Source of the DNA: Streptomyces hoynatensis
GTDB taxonomy: Bacteria > Actinomycetota > Actinomycetes > Streptomycetales > Streptomycetaceae
NCBI RefSeq assembly: GCF_003626535.1
Contig: NZ_RBAL01000006.1
Location: 62,001 to 126,000, forward strand
Direction of reading: 5' to 3'
DNA length: 64,000 bases
Shown: positions 53,330 to 63,072 of the stretch, piece by piece
Layout of the letters: each line of letters opens with the position of its first letter
How positions within the stretch are numbered: the stretch's first letter is position 1
Notes under the pieces: model-generated
Database searches by the model: none
The model's input: the letters and a program-made list of their open reading frames with translations, nothing else
Told to the model about the DNA's origin: nothing
Position numbers and translations under genes: made by a program

Positions 53330-54364
53330 ATGACGACCAGCAACGACCGGCCGCCGGAAGCCCGGCACCGCCCCGTCATGCTCAGGCGCTGCCTCGACCT
53401 GCTCGCCCCGGCGCTGGGCGGCGGGCAGGCCGAGGACGGGCCCGGGCCCCGGGTCCCGCCCCCCGGCGGCCGCGCGGCGGGCGCGGGCCCCGTCGTCGTC
53501 GACTGCACCCTGGGGCTCGGCGGCCACAGCCAGGCCCTGCTCGACGCCTTCCCCGCCGCGCGCCTGGTCGCCCTCGACCGCGACCCGGAGGCGCTGCGCC
53601 TGGCCGGCCGGCGGCTGGCGGCCTACGGCGACCGGGCGACCCTGGTGCACGCCGTCTACGACGAACTCCCCGACGCGCTCGCCCGCCTCCGCCTCTCCAA
53701 GGTCGCCGCCGTCCTCTTCGACCTCGGCGTCTCCAGCATGCAACTCGACGAGGCCGACCGCGGCTTCGCCTACGCCCAGGACGCGCCCCTCGACATGAGG
53801 ATGGACCAGTCCACCGGGCCCAGCGCCGCCGACGTCCTCAACACCTACCCGCCGGAGCGCCTGGCCGGCGTGCTGCGCACCTTCGGCGAGGAGCGGTTCG
53901 CCCGCCGGATCGCCGAGGCCGTGGTCCGCGAGCGCGCCAGGGCCCCGATCACCGGCAGCGCCCGGCTGGTGGAGCTGATCAGGCAGGCCCTGCCGCAGGC
54001 CGCGATGCGCACCGGGGGCAATCCCGCCAAGCGCACCTTCCAGGCCCTGCGCATCGAGGTCAACGGCGAACTCGCCGCGCTCGAACGCGCCCTGCCCGCC
54101 GCCCTGGACGCCCTGGAGGTCGGCGGCCGGATCGTCGTCCTCTCCTACCACTCGCTGGAGGACCGGCTGGTCAAGCGGGCCCTGGCCGCGGGCGCGGCGA
54201 GCACCGCCCCGCCCGGCCTGCCGGTGGTGCCCGAGCGCTACCAGCCCAGGTTCCGGCTGCTCACCCGCGGGGCGGAGCAGCCGGACGAGGCGGAGCTCGC
54301 CGCCAACAGGCGGGCCGCACCCGCCAGGCTGCGCGCGGCCGAACGCATCCGGGAGGCGGTCTGA
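53330..54364 (+). CDS. rsmH: 16S rRNA (cytosine1402-N4)-methyltransferase
   Basis: Methylates C1402 in the ribosomal P site; it opens the dcw cluster in most bacteria (old name mraW). The 344-residue protein has [15 protein letters not shown], the SAM motif [72 protein letters not shown] and [15 protein letters not shown] Gly/Pro-rich insert of about 25 residues (around 30-55) precedes motif I. GGAAGG lies 7 bases before the ATG. MraZ, which precedes rsmH in many bacteria, is absent. ftsL follows after 1 base. Confidence 0.97.
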   Translation: MTTSNDRPPEARHRPVMLRRCLDLLAPALGGGQAEDGPGPRVPPPGGRAAGAGPVVVDCTLGLGGHSQALLDAFPAARLVALDRDPEALRLAGRRLAAYGDRATLVHAVYDELPDALARLRLSKVAAVLFDLGVSSMQLDEADRGFAYAQDAPLDMRMDQSTGPSAADVLNTYPPERLAGVLRTFGEERFARRIAEAVVRERARAPITGSARLVELIRQALPQAAMRTGGNPAKRTFQALRIEVNGELAALERALPAALDALEVGGRIVVLSYHSLEDRLVKRALAAGAASTAPPGLPVVPERYQPRFRLLTRGAEQPDEAELAANRRAAPARLRAAERIREAV

Positions 54365-54365
54365 G

Positions 54366-55073
54366 GTGCCCCAGGAACGCGAGAGCCCCACGCCCCAGCA
54401 GCGGCTGGCCCGGCTGGCCGGCCTCATCCCGCGCGGCTCCTCCACCGCGGCCCGCACCCCCTTCGTCGTGCTCGTGGTGCTGCTCCTCGGCTCCGGCATG
54501 CTCGGGCTGCTGCTGCTCAACGCGGCGCTGAACGAGGGCTCCTTCGAGCTGAGCGAACTCCGCAAGGAGACCCAGGAGCTGACCGACGAGCAGCAGGAAC
54601 TCCAGGCCGAGGTGGACGCGTACGCCGACCCGGAGACCCTCGCCGAGCGCGCCCGGGAACTCGGCATGGTGCCCGCGGGACCGCCCGCGTTCCTCGGCGA
54701 GGACGGCGCCCTGCTCGGCGAGACCGACCCCACCCCCGCGCCCAGCCCCACCGGCTCGGGGAACCCGGGGGACGCGGGGGAGTCCGCCGGCTCCGGCGGG
54801 CAGAGCGGGGGCGGCACCCCGGGGTCCGGGGCCACCAGCCTGCCGCCGGTGGCCCCCGAGGCGGGGCGCGCCTCGCCCGGCACGGCCCCCACCCCGCCCG
54901 GCGCGAGCCCGGCGCCCGCCGCCCCCTCCGCGCGGGACACGCGGTCCCCGCGGCCCTCGCAGTCCGCGGCGCCCCCGCCCGCCTTCGCGCCGCCGGCGGC
55001 CGAGGGGCAGGCCGCCGCGTCCCCGTCCCCCGCCCGAACCCCGACCAGCTCCGCCGGAGGGGAGAGCCGATGA
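54366..55073 (+). CDS. ftsL: Cell division protein FtsL with long Pro/Ser tail
   Basis: A 235-residue bitopic protein. One membrane helix (about 32-55: TPFVVLVVLLLGSGMLGLLLLN) is followed by a coiled coil (SELRKETQELTDEQQELQAEVDAY) and the AERARELGMVP segment conserved in the FtsL/DivIC fold. Residues 120-235 are a low-complexity Gly/Pro/Ser/Ala region, making it far longer than the usual 100-130 residues. It would form the FtsQLB complex that activates FtsWI. The start is GTG 54366; the stop overlaps ftsI by 4 bases. Confidence 0.88.
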   Translation: MPQERESPTPQQRLARLAGLIPRGSSTAARTPFVVLVVLLLGSGMLGLLLLNAALNEGSFELSELRKETQELTDEQQELQAEVDAYADPETLAERARELGMVPAGPPAFLGEDGALLGETDPTPAPSPTGSGNPGDAGESAGSGGQSGGGTPGSGATSLPPVAPEAGRASPGTAPTPPGASPAPAAPSARDTRSPRPSQSAAPPPAFAPPAAEGQAAASPSPARTPTSSAGGESR

Positions 55074-57025
55074 GCAGCGACCCGCGCCCACCGCGCCCCC
55101 GGCGCCCGGCCAGAAACGGCGGCGAGGCGCCCGAGCCCCCGCGCGCCCGGTGGTCCCGCGCGCCGGGCGGCCCCCGCGCGCAGGGCCCGCGCCCGGGCGA
55201 GGGCACGCTGCGGCTCGGCAGCCCCCGGCCCCGGCTGCGCCTCGTCGGCCTCGGCCTGACCCTCGTCATGCTCGCCTTCGGCGTGCGCCTGATCCAGGTG
55301 CAGGCCGTCGGCGCCGACTCCTACGCCGCCCAGGCCGCGGTCAACCGCTACGTCACCGTGCCGCTTGCCGCGGAACGCGGCGACATCACCGACCGCAACG
55401 GCAACGCCCTGGCCACCACGGTCGACGCCTACGACATCACCGCCGACCCCTCCCTCTTCACGGCCGAGGTGACCGGGGTGGACGACGCCCCGGCCCAGGC
55501 GGCGGCCCTGCTCGCCCCGGTGCTCGACCGGGACGAGGAGGAGCTGCGCGACCTGCTGGACGACCCGCAGTCCCGCTACGCCGTCCTCGCCCGCCAGCAG
55601 ACCCCGCAGACCTGGCGGCAGATCAAGGACCTGCGCGCCAACCTCGCCGAGCAGGCCGAGAAGGGCACCGGCGCCCAGGTGCTCGCCGGCGTCTTCGCCG
55701 AGGACCACCCCAAGCGGCTCTACCCGAACGACGACCTCGCCGCGGCCGTGCTCGGCTTCGTCAACAGCGAGGGCCACGGCGGCGCCGGCCTTGAGGCCCA
55801 GCTCGACGGGCAACTCTCCGGCGAGGACGGCACGGTCACCTACGCCCAGTCCGGCGGGCGCCGCGTGCCCACCGCCGGCGAGCGCGAGGACCCGGCCGTC
55901 CCCGGCATGGACATGGAGCTGACCCTCGACCGCGACATCCAGTGGGCCGCGCAACGCGCCATCGAGGAGCAGGTCGAGCGCTCGGCCGCCGACGGCGGCT
56001 ACGTCGTGGTGCAGGACACCCGCACCGGCGAGTTGCTCGCCCTGGCGAGCGCCCCCGGCTACGACCCCAACGACATCGCCCACGCCGACCCGGGCAACCT
56101 CGGCGAGCCCGCCCTGCAGGACGCGTTCGAGCCCGGCTCCACCAGCAAGGTCATGACGATGGCCGCGATCCTGGAGGAGGGGGCGGCCACCCCCGGGACC
56201 CACGTGACCGTGCCCAACCGGCTGCCGCGCGCCGACCGGAACTTCGCCGACCACGTCGAACACGAGACCCTCTACCTCACCCTCGCCGGCGTGCTGGCCG
56301 AATCGAGCAACATCGGCACCATCCTCGCCGCGGGCGAACTGGGCGACACCCAGGAAGAGGCCAATCAGGTGCTCTACCGCTACCTGCGGGCGTTCGGCCT
56401 CGGGCAGCCCACCGGACTCGGCTTCCCGGGCGAGACCCCGGGCATCCTCGCCGAGCCCGGCGACTGGGACAGCGCGCAGCAGTACACGATCCCCTTCGGC
56501 CAGGGCCTGTCCATCAACGCCGTGCAGGCCGCCTCCGTCTACTCGACCATCGCCAACGGCGGCGAGCGCATCACCCCGACCCTGGTCCGCGGCACCACGG
56601 GCCCCGACGGCGACTACGAGCCCGCGCCGCCACCCGAACGGACGCGCGTCGTCGGCGAGGACACCGCCCGGCAGCTCACCGAGATGCTGGAGACCGTCGT
56701 CGCCAGCGACCAGGGCACCGGCCACTCCGCGCGGATTCCCGGCTACCGCGTCGCCGGCAAGACGGGCACCGCGAACCGGGTGGACCCGGAGACCGGCACG
56801 TACCGTGGCTACACACCCTCCTTCGCCGGGTTCGCCCCCGCGGACGAGCCCAGGGTGACCGTGTACTGCGCCCTGCAGAACCCGACGGTGGGCGGGTACA
56901 CCGGCACCGAGACCTGCGGGCCGGTGTTCAACGAGGTCATGCAGTTCGCCCTGGCGGCCCTGCACGTCGCTCCCACCGGCGAGGAGTTCGCGGGGCTCCC
57001 GGTGACCTTCGACCCGGGCGAGTGA
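55070..57025 (+). CDS. ftsI: Peptidoglycan transpeptidase FtsI (PBP3)
   Basis: Septal class B penicillin-binding protein (651 aa). A disordered basic N-terminus (1-58), a membrane helix (about 59-79), a pedestal/dimerisation domain (about 90-260) and a transpeptidase domain with SXXK in EPGSTSKVMTM, SXN in AESSNIGT and KTG in VAGKTGTANR. FtsI works with FtsW at the septum. It is co-translated with ftsL (ATGA overlap). The C-terminus ends in GLPVTFDPGE without a PASTA domain. Confidence 0.96.
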   Translation: MSSDPRPPRPRRPARNGGEAPEPPRARWSRAPGGPRAQGPRPGEGTLRLGSPRPRLRLVGLGLTLVMLAFGVRLIQVQAVGADSYAAQAAVNRYVTVPLAAERGDITDRNGNALATTVDAYDITADPSLFTAEVTGVDDAPAQAAALLAPVLDRDEEELRDLLDDPQSRYAVLARQQTPQTWRQIKDLRANLAEQAEKGTGAQVLAGVFAEDHPKRLYPNDDLAAAVLGFVNSEGHGGAGLEAQLDGQLSGEDGTVTYAQSGGRRVPTAGEREDPAVPGMDMELTLDRDIQWAAQRAIEEQVERSAADGGYVVVQDTRTGELLALASAPGYDPNDIAHADPGNLGEPALQDAFEPGSTSKVMTMAAILEEGAATPGTHVTVPNRLPRADRNFADHVEHETLYLTLAGVLAESSNIGTILAAGELGDTQEEANQVLYRYLRAFGLGQPTGLGFPGETPGILAEPGDWDSAQQYTIPFGQGLSINAVQAASVYSTIANGGERITPTLVRGTTGPDGDYEPAPPPERTRVVGEDTARQLTEMLETVVASDQGTGHSARIPGYRVAGKTGTANRVDPETGTYRGYTPSFAGFAPADEPRVTVYCALQNPTVGGYTGTETCGPVFNEVMQFALAALHVAPTGEEFAGLPVTFDPGE

Positions 57026-57149
57026 CGGCCGGGTGACCGAAGCAGACCGAAGAACGACCTGACCGACGAACCGAACGAGCGGAGCACAGGCACGTGAGAA
57101 CGATCACCGACGGGTCCACCTCGTTTAGCTCCACCCCGGGCACGCCGGG

Positions 57150-57155
57150 TACGCT
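57150..57155 (+). promoter_or_regulatory. -10 element of murE
   Basis: TACGCT ends 7 bases before GTG 57163, indicating a leaderless internal promoter within the dcw cluster and deciding the murE start. Confidence 0.5.
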
Positions 57156-57162
57156 CACCGCC

Positions 57163-58776
57163 GTGCCACACGATCAGACTCCGTCGGCGCCCCGCCCGCG
57201 CGAGGTGCGGCCGGTGGCCCTGGCCGAGCTGGCCGCACTGCTCGGCACGCGTCCCGCGGGCCCCGGTGGCACGGCCGGGGGCCAGGACGGGCGGTTGCAG
57301 GTCACCGGCATCACCCACGACTCGCGGGCGGTGGTTCCCGGCGACGTGTACGCCGCCCTCCCCGGCGCCCGCTTCCACGGCGCCGACTTCGCGGCCCAGG
57401 CCGCGACCCTGGGCGCCGTGGCCGTCCTCACCGACCCGGCCGGGGCCGAGCGCGCGGCGGCCACCGGGCTGCCCGTGTTCACGGTGCCAGAGCCGCGCCG
57501 CCGGATGGGCGCCCTCGCCGCCGCGATCTACGGGGAGCCGGGCCGCGACCTGCTGCAGATCGGCGTCACCGGCACCTCGGGCAAGACCTCGACGACCTAC
57601 CTCGTCGAGGGCGGCCTGCGCCGCTCCGCCGAGACGGCCCCCGCCTCCGGCGCCACCGGCCTGATCGGCGGGGTGGAGACCAGGATCGGCGACGAGCGCC
57701 TCGCGTCGCAGCACACCACCCCCGAGGCCACCGACCTGCAGGCGCTGTTCGCCGTCATGCGCGAGCGCGGGGTGCGGGCGGTCGCCATGGAGGTCTCCAG
57801 CCACGCCCTCGCCCTCGGCCGCGTCGACGGCTGCGTCTTCGACGTCGCCGTCTTCACCAACCTCAGCCCGGAACACCTGGACTTCCACCCGGACATGGAG
57901 GACTACTACCGGACCAAGGCCCAGCTGTTCACCCCGGCCCGCTCCCTGGCCGGGGTGGTCAACCTGGACGACGAGTACGGCCGCCGGCTGGCCCGCGAGG
58001 CGACGGTCCCCGTCACCACGTACTCCGCCGAGGGCCACCCCGACGCCCACTGGCGCGCCGAGGACGTCGAGATCGGCAGCCTCGGCTCGACGTTCACCGC
58101 CGTGGGCCCCGAGGGCGTGCGGGTCCCTGCCGCCGCCCCGCTGCCCGGCCCCTTCAACGTGGCCAACGCCCTGGCCGCGCTGGTCGCCCTCACCGTGGCC
58201 GGGGTCGACCCCAAGACCGCGGCCGAGGGCATCGCGGCCGTGCCCGGGGTGCCCGGCCGCCTGGAGCGCGTCGACGCGGGACAGCCCTACCTGGCGGTCG
58301 TGGACTACGCCCACAAGCCGCACGCCGTGGAGTCCGTGCTCCACGCCCTGCGCAAGGTGACCGAGGGACGCCTGCACGCCGTCCTCGGCTGCGGCGGCGA
58401 CCGCGACCCGCACAAGCGCCCCGCGATGGGCGCCGCGCTCGCCAGGCTGGCCGACACCGCCGTGCTCACCTCGGACAACCCGCGTTCCGAGGACCCGCTC
58501 GCCATCCTCGCCGCGATGCTCGCCGGCGCCGCCGAGGTGCCCGCGCACGAGCGCGGAACCGTGCTCGTCGAAGAGGAACGCGCCGCCGCCATCGAGGCCG
58601 CCGTGGCGCGCGCGCGGCCGGGGGACACCGTTCTGATCGCGGGCAAGGGGCACGAGCAGGGACAGGACATCGCCGGAGTGATCCGGCCCTTCGACGACCG
58701 CGTGGAGCTGCGCGCCGCCATCGAGCGGCACGGCTCGTATGACCCCAAGACCCCAACGCCAGGCGAGGCCCGCTGA
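57163..58776 (+). CDS. murE: UDP-MurNAc-tripeptide (DAP-adding) ligase
   Basis: Adds diaminopimelate to UDP-MurNAc-L-Ala-D-Glu in the cytoplasm. The 537-residue Mur ligase has three domains: N-terminal UDP-binding (GITHDSRAVVPGDVYAALPG), central ATPase (GVTGTSGKTSTTYLVEGGL) and C-terminal (DNPRSEDPLAILAAM, the DAP-recognition DNPR motif; AGKGHEQGQ). GTG 57163 is chosen because of the leaderless TACGCT before it; GTG 57094 would add 23 low-complexity residues. It is followed after 1 base by murF. Confidence 0.95.
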   Translation: MPHDQTPSAPRPREVRPVALAELAALLGTRPAGPGGTAGGQDGRLQVTGITHDSRAVVPGDVYAALPGARFHGADFAAQAATLGAVAVLTDPAGAERAAATGLPVFTVPEPRRRMGALAAAIYGEPGRDLLQIGVTGTSGKTSTTYLVEGGLRRSAETAPASGATGLIGGVETRIGDERLASQHTTPEATDLQALFAVMRERGVRAVAMEVSSHALALGRVDGCVFDVAVFTNLSPEHLDFHPDMEDYYRTKAQLFTPARSLAGVVNLDDEYGRRLAREATVPVTTYSAEGHPDAHWRAEDVEIGSLGSTFTAVGPEGVRVPAAAPLPGPFNVANALAALVALTVAGVDPKTAAEGIAAVPGVPGRLERVDAGQPYLAVVDYAHKPHAVESVLHALRKVTEGRLHAVLGCGGDRDPHKRPAMGAALARLADTAVLTSDNPRSEDPLAILAAMLAGAAEVPAHERGTVLVEEERAAAIEAAVARARPGDTVLIAGKGHEQGQDIAGVIRPFDDRVELRAAIERHGSYDPKTPTPGEAR

Positions 58777-58777
58777 A

Positions 58778-60208
58778 GTGATCCCCCTTCCCGTTGCTGA
58801 GCTCATCTCTGTCGTGCGGGGAGAGCCGCACGACATACCGGAGCCGCCACCCCGCGTCACCGGGCCCGTGGTCATCGACTCCAGGCTGGTCGAGGCCGGG
58901 TCCCTCTTCGCCGCCCTGCCGGGCGAGCGCGTCGACGGGCACGACTTCGCCGCGCGCGCCGTCGAGGCGGGCGCCGCCGTCGTGCTGGCCACCAGGCCCG
59001 TCGGCGTGCCCGCCGTCGTGGTCCCCGACGTCACCGCGGCCCTGGGCGCCCTCGCCCGGCACGTGGTGGGGCTTCTCGGCACCACCGTCGTCGCCCTGAC
59101 CGGCTCGGCGGGCAAGACGAGCACCAAGGACCTGATCGCCCAGCTGCTGCGCCGCAGCGGCCCCACCGTGTGGACGCCCGACTCGTTCAACAACGAGATC
59201 GGCCTGCCGCTGACCGCGCTGCGCGGCGAGGCCGGCACCCGTTACCTCGTGCTGGAGATGGGCGCACGTGGCATCGGCCACATCCGCTACCTCACCTCGC
59301 TCACCCCGCCGCGCATCGGCGTCGTCCTGAACGTCGGCACCGCCCACATCGGCGAGTTCGGCGGGAAGGAGGCCATCGCCACCGCCAAGGGCGAGCTGGT
59401 GGAGGCCCTGCCGCCGGCGGAGGAGGGCGGCGTGGCCGTGCTGAACGCCGACGATCCGCTGGTGCGGGCCATGGCGGCCCGCACCCGGGCCAGGGTGCTG
59501 CTGTTCGGCGAGAGCCCCACCTCGACGGACGCCGCGATCCGCGCCGAGGACGTCCGGCTGTCCCCGCAGGGCACCCCCGCGTTCCGCTTGATCACCCCCA
59601 CCGGGTGCGCCGATGTGACGATGCGGTTGTACGGTGAGCACCACGTGTCGAACGCGCTTGCCGCTGCGGCCGTTGCGCATGAGGCAGGCATGTCCGCCGA
59701 GGCGATCGCCGAAACGCTCGCCACCGCGGGCCCGCTCTCGAAGTGGCGGATGGAGGTCACCGAGCGAGCGGACGGCGTGACGATCGTCAACGACGCCTAC
59801 AACGCCAATCCCGACTCCATGCGGGCGGCACTGCGCGCTCTCGTGGCCATGGGGCGAGGGCGCCGCACGTGGGCGGTGCTCGGCCCGATGGCCGAGCTCG
59901 GCGACGACGCGCTCGCCGAGCACGACGCGGTCGGACGGCTCGCCGTCCGGCTCAACGTCAGCAGGCTCGTGTCCGTCGGCGGCCAGGAGGCCGCCTGGCT
60001 GGACATGGGCGCCAAGAACGAGGGTTCGTGGGGTGAGGAGTCGGTGCACGTGTCCGACGCTCAGGCAGCGGTGGAGCTGCTGCGTGGTGAGCTGCGGCCG
60101 GGAGATGTGGTGCTGGTGAAGGCGTCCAGGGCGGTGGGCCTGGAGCAGGTCGCCATCGCCCTGGCAAGCGACGCCGACGGCGTCGAGGGCGAGGTCGCCG
60201 CCCGATGA
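58778..60208 (+). CDS. murF: UDP-MurNAc-tripeptide:D-Ala-D-Ala ligase
   Basis: Adds the D-Ala-D-Ala dipeptide to complete UDP-MurNAc-pentapeptide. The 476-residue Mur ligase has the domain-1 [26 protein letters not shown], the P-loop [18 protein letters not shown], the [10 protein letters not shown] motif typical of MurF, NADDPLV, and the C-terminal [19 protein letters not shown] 58778 directly follows the murE stop. An earlier in-frame ATG (58739) lies inside murE. It overlaps mraY by 4 bases. Confidence 0.96.
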   Translation: MIPLPVAELISVVRGEPHDIPEPPPRVTGPVVIDSRLVEAGSLFAALPGERVDGHDFAARAVEAGAAVVLATRPVGVPAVVVPDVTAALGALARHVVGLLGTTVVALTGSAGKTSTKDLIAQLLRRSGPTVWTPDSFNNEIGLPLTALRGEAGTRYLVLEMGARGIGHIRYLTSLTPPRIGVVLNVGTAHIGEFGGKEAIATAKGELVEALPPAEEGGVAVLNADDPLVRAMAARTRARVLLFGESPTSTDAAIRAEDVRLSPQGTPAFRLITPTGCADVTMRLYGEHHVSNALAAAAVAHEAGMSAEAIAETLATAGPLSKWRMEVTERADGVTIVNDAYNANPDSMRAALRALVAMGRGRRTWAVLGPMAELGDDALAEHDAVGRLAVRLNVSRLVSVGGQEAAWLDMGAKNEGSWGEESVHVSDAQAAVELLRGELRPGDVVLVKASRAVGLEQVAIALASDADGVEGEVAAR

Positions 60209-61269
60209 GGCAGATCCTCTTCTCCGGCGCGATCGGGCTTTTCCTTACGCTGGTGGGCACGCCGCTGCTCATCAAGCTCCTGGCCCGCAAGGGATACGGG
60301 CAGTACATCCGCGACGACGGGCCGCGCGACCACCACAGCAAGCGCGGCACGCCCACCATGGGCGGCATCGCCTTCATCCTCGCCACGCTGATCGCCTACG
60401 CGGCCACCAAGATCGCCACCAGCGAGCAGCCGAGCATCACCGGCCTGCTCGTCCTCTTCCTCATGGCGGGCATGGGCCTGGTCGGCTTCCTCGACGACTA
60501 CATCAAGATCGTGCGGCGGCGCAGCCTGGGCCTGCGGGCGGGCGCCAAGATGCTGGGGCAGTTCATCGTCGGCGTCGCCTTCGCGATCCTCTCGCTCAAC
60601 TTCGCCGACAAGCGCGACCTGACCCCGGCCTCCACGCACCTGTCCTTCACCCAGGACTTCGCCTGGAGCATCGGCCCCGTGCTCTTCGTGCTCTGGGCCC
60701 TGTTCATGGTGCTCGCCATGTCCAACGGCGTGAACCTGACCGACGGCCTCGACGGCCTGGCCACCGGCGCCTCCGTGATGGTCTTCGGCGCCTACGTCTT
60801 CATCGGCGTCTGGCAGTACGGCCAGACCTGCGCCGACCGCGCCACCGCGGGCGCCTCCTGCTACGAGGTGCGCGACCCGCTCGAAGGGGCCATCGTGGCC
60901 GCCGCGCTGATGGGGGCCCTCTTCGGCTTCCTGTGGTGGAACACCTCGCCCGCCAAGATCTTCATGGGGGACACCGGCTCGCTCGCGCTCGGCGGCGCGC
61001 TCGCCGGCCTGGCGATCGTCTCCCGTACCGAACTGCTGCTGGCCATCCTGGGCGGCCTGTTCGTCATCATCACCATGTCCGTGGTGATCCAGGTCGGTTC
61101 CTTCCGGCTCACCGGGCGCCGCGTGTTCAAAATGGCCCCGCTCCAGCACCACTTCGAGCTGAAGGGCTGGAGCGAGGTCCTCGTCGTCGTCAGATTCTGG
61201 ATCATCCAGGGCATCTGCGTCATCGTCGGCATCGGCATCTTCTACGGCACCTGGGTGGCAGACTGGTGA
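60205..61269 (+). CDS. mraY: Phospho-MurNAc-pentapeptide transferase
   Basis: Membrane enzyme that makes lipid I from UDP-MurNAc-pentapeptide and undecaprenyl phosphate. The 354-residue protein has ten membrane helices, the [16 protein letters not shown] motif, the catalytic [11 protein letters not shown] aspartates, [12 protein letters not shown], the [14 protein letters not shown] motif and [12 protein letters not shown] with the HHH-type histidines. It is the target of tunicamycin and muraymycin-type antibiotics. ATGA overlap with murF; GTGA overlap with murD. Confidence 0.97.
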   Translation: MRQILFSGAIGLFLTLVGTPLLIKLLARKGYGQYIRDDGPRDHHSKRGTPTMGGIAFILATLIAYAATKIATSEQPSITGLLVLFLMAGMGLVGFLDDYIKIVRRRSLGLRAGAKMLGQFIVGVAFAILSLNFADKRDLTPASTHLSFTQDFAWSIGPVLFVLWALFMVLAMSNGVNLTDGLDGLATGASVMVFGAYVFIGVWQYGQTCADRATAGASCYEVRDPLEGAIVAAALMGALFGFLWWNTSPAKIFMGDTGSLALGGALAGLAIVSRTELLLAILGGLFVIITMSVVIQVGSFRLTGRRVFKMAPLQHHFELKGWSEVLVVVRFWIIQGICVIVGIGIFYGTWVADW

Positions 61270-62783
61270 CCATGACACCCGGACGAAACGGGCAGAGCGG
61301 GCAGGCCGTGCCGGGGGCCCGGCGGCAGGGCACCGGGGAGCGCGCGGGCGCCGAGGCGTTCGCGGGCCTGCGGGTGACCGTGGCCGGGCTCGGCGTCAGC
61401 GGCGTCAGCACGGCCCGCGCGCTCGCCCGGCTCGGCGCCCTGGTCACCGTCGTCGACGGCGGCGAGGGCGCACGCCAGCGCTCCGCCGCCGCCGAACTCG
61501 CCGCGGAGGGCATCGAGAGCCGGCTGGGCGACGGCGCGACGCTGCCCGAGGGCACCCAATGCGTGGTCACCTCCCCCGGCTGGCGGCCGGACAGCCCGCT
61601 GTTCGCCGCCGCCGGGGCCGTGGGCGCCGAGGTGATCGGCGACGTCGAACTCGCCTGGCGGCTGCGCGACCTGGACGGCCGCGCGCCCGCCCCCTGGCTC
61701 GCCGTCACCGGGACCAACGGCAAGACCACCACCGTACGCATGCTCGCCGCCATCCTCGGCGCGGCGGGCCTGCGCACCGCCGCGGTGGGCAACATCGGCT
61801 CCCCGCTCCTGGACGCCGTGCTCGCCGACCCGCCCTACGACGTGCTCGCCGTCGAGCTCTCCAGCTACCAGCTGCACTGGGCCCCCTCGGTGCGCCCGCA
61901 CTCCGCCGCGGTGCTCAACCTGGCCCCCGACCACCTCGACTGGCACGGCTCGATGGCCGCCTACGCGGCCGACAAGGGCCGCATCTACGAGGGGAACGAG
62001 GTGGCCTGCGTCTACAACGCCGCGGACCCGGCCACCGAGGACCTGGTGCGCAAGGCGGACGTCGTCGAGGGCTGCCGGGCGATCGGCTTCACCCTCGGCC
62101 TGCCGCGGCCCTCGGAACTCGGCGTGGTGGACGGCGTCCTGGCCGACCGCGCCTTCGTCGCGGACCGGCGCAACCAGGCCCAGGAGCTGGCCGAGGTCTC
62201 CGACATCGACCCGCCCGCCCCGCACAACGTGGCCAACGCCCTGGCCGCCGCCGCCCTGGCCCGCGCCTTCGGCGTGCCGCCGCACGCGGTCCGCGACGGG
62301 CTGCGCGCGTTCACCCCCGACGCCCACCGCATCCAGCACGTCGCGCAGGTGGCGGGCGTGGCCTACGTGGACGACTCCAAGGCCACCAACACCCACGCCG
62401 CCGAGGCCTCCCTGGCCGCGTACGGGTCGGTGGTCTGGATCGCGGGGGGCCTGGCCAAGGGGGCCTCCTTCGACGACCTGGTGCGCGCGGCCGCCCCGCG
62501 GCTGCGCGGCGCCGTCCTCATCGGCGCCGACCGCGCCCTGGTCGCGGCGGCGCTGGCGCGACACGCCCCCGATGTGCCGGTCGTCGACCTCGACCGGACC
62601 GACACTGGTGCGATGGCGGCGGCGGTCCACGAGGCGACGCGGCTGGCCCGCCAGGGCGACACCGTTCTGCTGGCCCCGGCCTGCGCCTCGATGGATATGT
62701 TCACCAACTACAACGAGCGCGGCGACGCCTTCGCCGCCGCCGTCAGGGCCCTGGCCGCAGACCGGGCCGAGACGAAGCAGTAG
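61266..62783 (+). CDS. murD: UDP-MurNAc-L-Ala:D-Glu ligase
   Basis: Adds D-glutamate to UDP-MurNAc-L-Ala. The 505-residue Mur ligase has an N-terminal Rossmann domain ([23 protein letters not shown]), the P-loop [37 protein letters not shown] and the C-terminal [22 protein letters not shown]. The first 34 residues are a low-complexity extension beyond the usual start. GTG 61266 overlaps the mraY stop; ATG 61272 is also possible. Gene order murE-murF-mraY-murD-ftsW is the standard dcw order. Confidence 0.96.
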   Translation: MTMTPGRNGQSGQAVPGARRQGTGERAGAEAFAGLRVTVAGLGVSGVSTARALARLGALVTVVDGGEGARQRSAAAELAAEGIESRLGDGATLPEGTQCVVTSPGWRPDSPLFAAAGAVGAEVIGDVELAWRLRDLDGRAPAPWLAVTGTNGKTTTVRMLAAILGAAGLRTAAVGNIGSPLLDAVLADPPYDVLAVELSSYQLHWAPSVRPHSAAVLNLAPDHLDWHGSMAAYAADKGRIYEGNEVACVYNAADPATEDLVRKADVVEGCRAIGFTLGLPRPSELGVVDGVLADRAFVADRRNQAQELAEVSDIDPPAPHNVANALAAAALARAFGVPPHAVRDGLRAFTPDAHRIQHVAQVAGVAYVDDSKATNTHAAEASLAAYGSVVWIAGGLAKGASFDDLVRAAAPRLRGAVLIGADRALVAAALARHAPDVPVVDLDRTDTGAMAAAVHEATRLARQGDTVLLAPACASMDMFTNYNERGDAFAAAVRALAADRAETKQ

Positions 62784-62835
62784 CGCCGACGGCCCCGCAC
62801 CCGGCCGCCGGCCCGGGGCTGAGGAGGGGCACGGC

Positions 62836-63072
62836 ATGACGGCAGCCGCCCGGGCGACGCGACCGCCCGCGCATCGACCGCTCGCACCACCGGCCCCGGC
62901 CCAGGCCGGCCCCCCCTCGGCCGCCGCCGGGCCGGCGCGGGCGATCATGGGGGCACCGCCGGGCGCCCGCCGCGCCGCGCCGCCCGCGGGCGCGGGCCCG
63001 GCACGGCCGGCGGGCCGGGAGGGGCACAGCGGCGGCGAGGGCCGAAGGGACCGGGCAGGGGGGCAGGAATGA
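62836..63072 (+). CDS. Small Ala/Pro/Arg-rich ORF coupled to ftsW
   Basis: A 78-residue ORF between murD and ftsW, of low complexity (Ala, Pro, Arg, Gly), without membrane segments or a recognised domain. It is listed because it has one of the best Shine-Dalgarno sequences in the cluster (GAGGAGGGG ending 6 bases before ATG 62836), and its stop overlaps the ftsW ATG (ATGA at 63069-63072). It may be a coupling leader peptide, the true N-terminal part of FtsW interrupted by a frameshift or sequencing error, or a chance ORF. No function is assigned. Confidence 0.4.
   Translation: MTAAARATRPPAHRPLAPPAPAQAGPPSAAAGPARAIMGAPPGARRAAPPAGAGPARPAGREGHSGGEGRRDRAGGQE

Noticed and set aside
53069-56965. 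Minus-strand open frame of 1298 codons opposite rsmH-ftsL-ftsI
   Set aside because: Antisense shadow of three clearly real dcw genes.
57094-57162. Earlier GTG start for murE
   Set aside because: Adds 23 low-complexity residues; TACGCT 7 bases before GTG 57163 supports the shorter form.
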